NCBI GenBank assembly: GCA_944376805.1
Contig: CALWDX010000050.1
Span: 1-55,822 of the forward strand
From: an uncultured Clostridia bacterium
GTDB lineage: Bacteria > Bacillota > Clostridia > Lachnospirales > CAG-274
Direction: 5' to 3'
Length of the DNA: 55,822 nucleotides
The notes under the pieces: model-generated
Told to the model about the DNA's origin: nothing
The model's input: only the letters and a program-made list of their open reading frames with translations
The model's database searches: none
Shown here: piece after piece, positions 54,383 through 55,822 of the stretch
Numbering within the stretch: the first letter of the stretch is position 1
Layout of the letters: the number at the start of each line of letters is the position of its first letter
Position numbers and translations under genes: made by a program

Positions 54383-54844
54383 GTGATAGAAGCTGTTAGT
54401 TGCGGAGGTGTTGTAATTCATCGTGGAAAAGTCTTATTGCTCTATAAAAATCAAAATGGGCGATATATGGGTTGGGTTATGCCAAAGGGTACTGTTGAAG
54501 AAGGTGAAACTTTTAAACAAACAGCACTAAGAGAGGTTAAAGAAGAAACTGGTGCTTATGCCAAAATAATAAAATATATTGGCAAAACTGTATATACTTT
54601 TAAAGGTAGTTCAGATATTATTAATAAAACAGTACATTGGTATCTTATGACAACAGATTCTTTTTATTGTAGACCACAAGCAGAAGAATTTTTCGTTGAT
54701 GCTGGATACTATAAAGAGCACGAAGCGTATTATTTGTTAAAATTTAATGATGAAAGGCAAATGATGAAACGTGCTTATGCTGAATATAATCAGTATAAAA
54801 GAAGATTTTTTACAAGGAATAAAAATCATATAAGGAGGATTTAG
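54383..54844 (+). CDS. Nudix hydrolase
   Basis: A 153-residue Nudix protein. The box is complete: G-x5-E-x7-REVKEETGA within residues about 35-57 (GTVEEGETFKQTAL then REVKEET). It would cleave a nucleoside diphosphate linked to some moiety X with Mg2+; the family covers NTP cleanup, ADP-ribose and diadenosine substrates. A Lys/Arg-rich tail (YKRRFFTRNKNHIRR) follows the fold. The start is GTG with GGAGG ten bases upstream. It overlaps no neighbour but sits one base from the next gene, so they form a two-gene unit. Confidence 0.9.
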   Translation: MIEAVSCGGVVIHRGKVLLLYKNQNGRYMGWVMPKGTVEEGETFKQTALREVKEETGAYAKIIKYIGKTVYTFKGSSDIINKTVHWYLMTTDSFYCRPQAEEFFVDAGYYKEHEAYYLLKFNDERQMMKRAYAEYNQYKRRFFTRNKNHIRRI

Positions 54845-54845
54845 T

Positions 54846-55091
54846 ATGAAAACAGAACATTCAATCCAAGAATTAAAAAGGGAGCTTGAAAAGTTTTCTA
54901 AAAAAATAAGCAATAGAACGGCACTATTTATTATAATAGGTTTCGTAATAGCTTTAGTAAGTGTTGTGTTTTTGATTATTAAAGTTAAACACAAAATGGA
55001 GTTATTATCTCAAGATGATGATTTTTATTATGATGAAGATGATTTCTACGAAGATTACCACGCTTTAGATTATGAAGATGATGAGGAATAA
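54846..55091 (+). CDS. Small acidic single-span membrane protein
   Basis: I do not recognise this 81-residue protein. A charged coiled-coil-like N-terminus (HSIQELKRELEKFSKK) is followed by one membrane helix (about 26-45, TALFIIIGFVIALVSVVFLI) and an extremely acidic tail rich in Asp, Glu and Tyr (DDDFYYDEDDFYEDYH and DYEDDEE). The start is ATG after AAGGAGG, which overlaps the end of the Nudix gene. Its place and spacing suggest a role with the Nudix protein. It is followed by a strong terminator. Confidence 0.75.
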   Translation: MKTEHSIQELKRELEKFSKKISNRTALFIIIGFVIALVSVVFLIIKVKHKMELLSQDDDFYYDEDDFYEDYHALDYEDDEE

Positions 55092-55094
55092 AAT

Positions 55095-55128
55095 AAAAAG
55101 TATACTGTTATAAAACAGTATACTTTTT
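55095..55128 (+). terminator. Terminator after the Nudix/membrane-protein unit
   Basis: AAAAAGTATACTGTT (55095-55109) and AACAGTATACTTTTT (55114-55128) form a perfect 15-bp stem with a four-base loop. Confidence 0.88.
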
Positions 55129-55163
55129 ATTTTATGTAAAACATATAGTATTCTAAATACAAT

Positions 55164-55198
55164 AAAAAAGATTGATTAACATTAATCAATCTTTTTTT
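55164..55198. terminator. Second terminator-like hairpin
   Basis: The core stem GATTGATTA (55170-55178) pairs with TAATCAATC (55183-55191), flanked by six A on one side and seven T on the other. It can work on either strand and would stop transcripts coming from the structured region to the right. Confidence 0.7.
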
Positions 55199-55344
55199 AA
55201 TCTTATATTTAAGTATAAAGTAGTACTTTGTATATATACAAAGTAAATCGGCATAGTTAACATAGGGGGTTAACCATTAAAATATAACATAAAAAGGAGT
55301 AAAAGTAAAGCTAAGAGTAACTTTAACTTTTATTTAGAAAAATA

Positions 55345-55372
55345 TTGAAAAGAATAAAAAATAATATATAAT
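55345..55372 (+). promoter_or_regulatory. Putative promoter inside the structured region
   Basis: TTGAAA (55345-55350) and TATAAT (55367-55372) have a 16-bp spacer. A start near 55380 would place the long inverted repeat at the very 5' end of the RNA. No ORF follows. Confidence 0.45.
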
Positions 55373-55626
55373 AACAACTAGGGGTAATTATAAAGCGTGG
55401 TTAAATCATTAAGTATATTAAATATAATAATTTTGTATAATATGAAATATGAAGTAAAATAAGGAAAAAAGAAAATAACCATACTTTATAATTCAGATTA
55501 ATAAGCGAATAACCTGAAATTAACTATAAAATATATAATTAATATACCCTTTAGAATAATATATCATAAAAAATAGTAAAAGTAAAGATAAAAATATTAT
55601 TTATTGCAAAAATATAGAGAAAAAAG

Positions 55627-55659
55627 AAAATAACCACTCTATTAAAACTAGAATGGTTA
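55627..55659 (-). terminator. Terminator for the minus-strand gene at the right edge
   Basis: Read on the minus strand, AACCATTCT and AGAGTGGTT form a nine-pair stem (one U-G) with a nine-base loop, followed by ATTTTCTTTTTT. On the plus strand the same stem would have a C-A mismatch, so minus is favoured. The stop of the partial gene is about 100 bp upstream. Confidence 0.5.
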
Positions 55660-55761
55660 AAATTTTTACAAATAAACTTCTTGGGCTAACCATAAAGTAT
55701 GGTTATATTGCCCTTTATAAAAAATACATTATAGAAAATAAAATTTGTAAAGTGTATTAAA

Positions 55762-55822
55762 TTATAAATCATCTAATTTAGATAAATCTATTTTACCATT
55801 TTCTTTTTCAAATTGAATAATA
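55762..55822 (-). CDS. C-terminal end of an unidentified minus-strand gene (partial)
   Basis: The TAA stop is at 55762-55764, and the frame is open to the window edge. It encodes a terminal IIQFEKENGKIDLSKLDDL (19 residues). The charged helical ending reads like a real protein C-terminus and agrees with the terminator-like hairpin downstream. Too little is present to name the family. The 5' part lies beyond the window. Confidence 0.6.
   Translation of the reverse strand, partial: IIQFEKENGKIDLSKLDDL

Larger units (their letters stand above)
55199..55761. other. Gene-free, repeat-bearing, hairpin-rich region
   Basis: About 560 bp without a credible ORF. It contains a 20-bp perfect palindrome (55225-55244), two GTTAAC sites seven bases apart (from 55256), and an 18-bp exact direct repeat (55464-55481 and 55619-55636). 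A 27-bp near-repeat with three mismatches is at 55288-55314 and 55565-55591. A long-range 18-bp inverted repeat (55386-55403 with 55476-55493) has one mismatch and one wobble. A hairpin GGGC-TAACCATA-AAG-TATGGTTA-TATT-GCCC is at 55683-55713. The string ATAAAGYRTGGTTA appears at 55390 and 55692, and inverted at 55477. I match it to no known RNA class. Confidence 0.5.

Noticed and set aside
55199..55761. tmRNA, RNase P RNA, SRP RNA, group II intron or retron RNA
   Set aside because: None of the conserved core sequences of these RNAs is visible, and no reverse transcriptase or partner gene lies within view.
55199..55761. CRISPR array
   Set aside because: The repeats are few, unequal in spacing and degenerate; there is no regular repeat-spacer pattern and no cas gene in the window.

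Overview
The window is about 56 kb of very AT-rich chromosome (I estimate roughly a quarter G+C by eye, not counted). It looks like an endospore-forming, anaerobic low-GC Firmicute, most likely a member of the Clostridia. The evidence is an alpha/beta-type SASP and a GerM-domain protein (sporulation), a flavodiiron protein (oxygen defence in anaerobes), PolC, CdaA/CdaR, long-form HPF, DnaD plus a DnaI-like loader, and the clostridial gene orders dgt-dnaG-rpoD and uppS-cdsA-dxr-rseP-ispG-polC. Family-level placement is inference. Several core genes appear to start with TTG (rluB, holA, rseP, ispG, polC, rpoD), each behind a good Shine-Dalgarno.

Layout. 0.2-3.9 kb (+): lepA-hemW-rluB. 4-7.3 kb (+): fprA, a small membrane protein, an APC permease with a near-perfect sigma-A promoter, and a SASP gene. 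7.4-11.6 kb (+): unknown protein, ABC-F ATPase, MnmM-like methyltransferase, Cof-type HAD phosphatase and alpha/beta hydrolase. 11.6-17.1 kb (-): CorC/HlyC-type protein, a free-standing protein made of two PTS EIIB domains, and gatC-gatA-gatB. 17.3-21.3 kb (+): cstA, then cdaA-cdaR. 21.3-29.3 kb (-): corA with its own promoter and a switch-like leader, then upstream of it (reading -) comEA, response regulator, histidine kinase, gerM, comEC and holA. 29.4-30.9 kb (+): dacA. 30.9-32.1 kb (-): hpf and an FMN_bind-like membrane protein. 32.2-37.1 kb (+): addB followed by an accessory patch (decayed metallophosphoesterase, DUF4291 protein, SUFU-domain protein). 37.2-46.6 kb (+): uppS, cdsA, dxr, rseP, ispG, polC. 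46.6-51.2 kb (-): rpoD, dnaG, dgt, mntP. 51.3-55.1 kb (+): DnaD-like and DnaI-like loaders, prsW, a possible small RNA, a Nudix hydrolase and a small acidic membrane protein. 55.1-55.8 kb: about 560 bp of repeat-bearing, hairpin-rich noncoding DNA, then the last 19 codons of a minus-strand gene.

Most genes are housekeeping: translation (lepA, gatCAB, hpf, mnmM, rluB), replication and transcription (polC, holA, dnaG, rpoD, the helicase loaders), isoprenoid and lipid precursors (dxr, ispG, uppS, cdsA), the envelope (dacA, rseP, cdaA/cdaR) and DNA uptake or repair (comEA, comEC, addB). The most interesting signals are not in the protein list. They are the corA leader with two mutually exclusive pairings, a promoter-hairpin-T-tract unit between prsW and the Nudix gene, the structured region at the right end, and the tandem EIIB protein. 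No CRISPR array, insertion sequence, tRNA or rRNA gene was seen.
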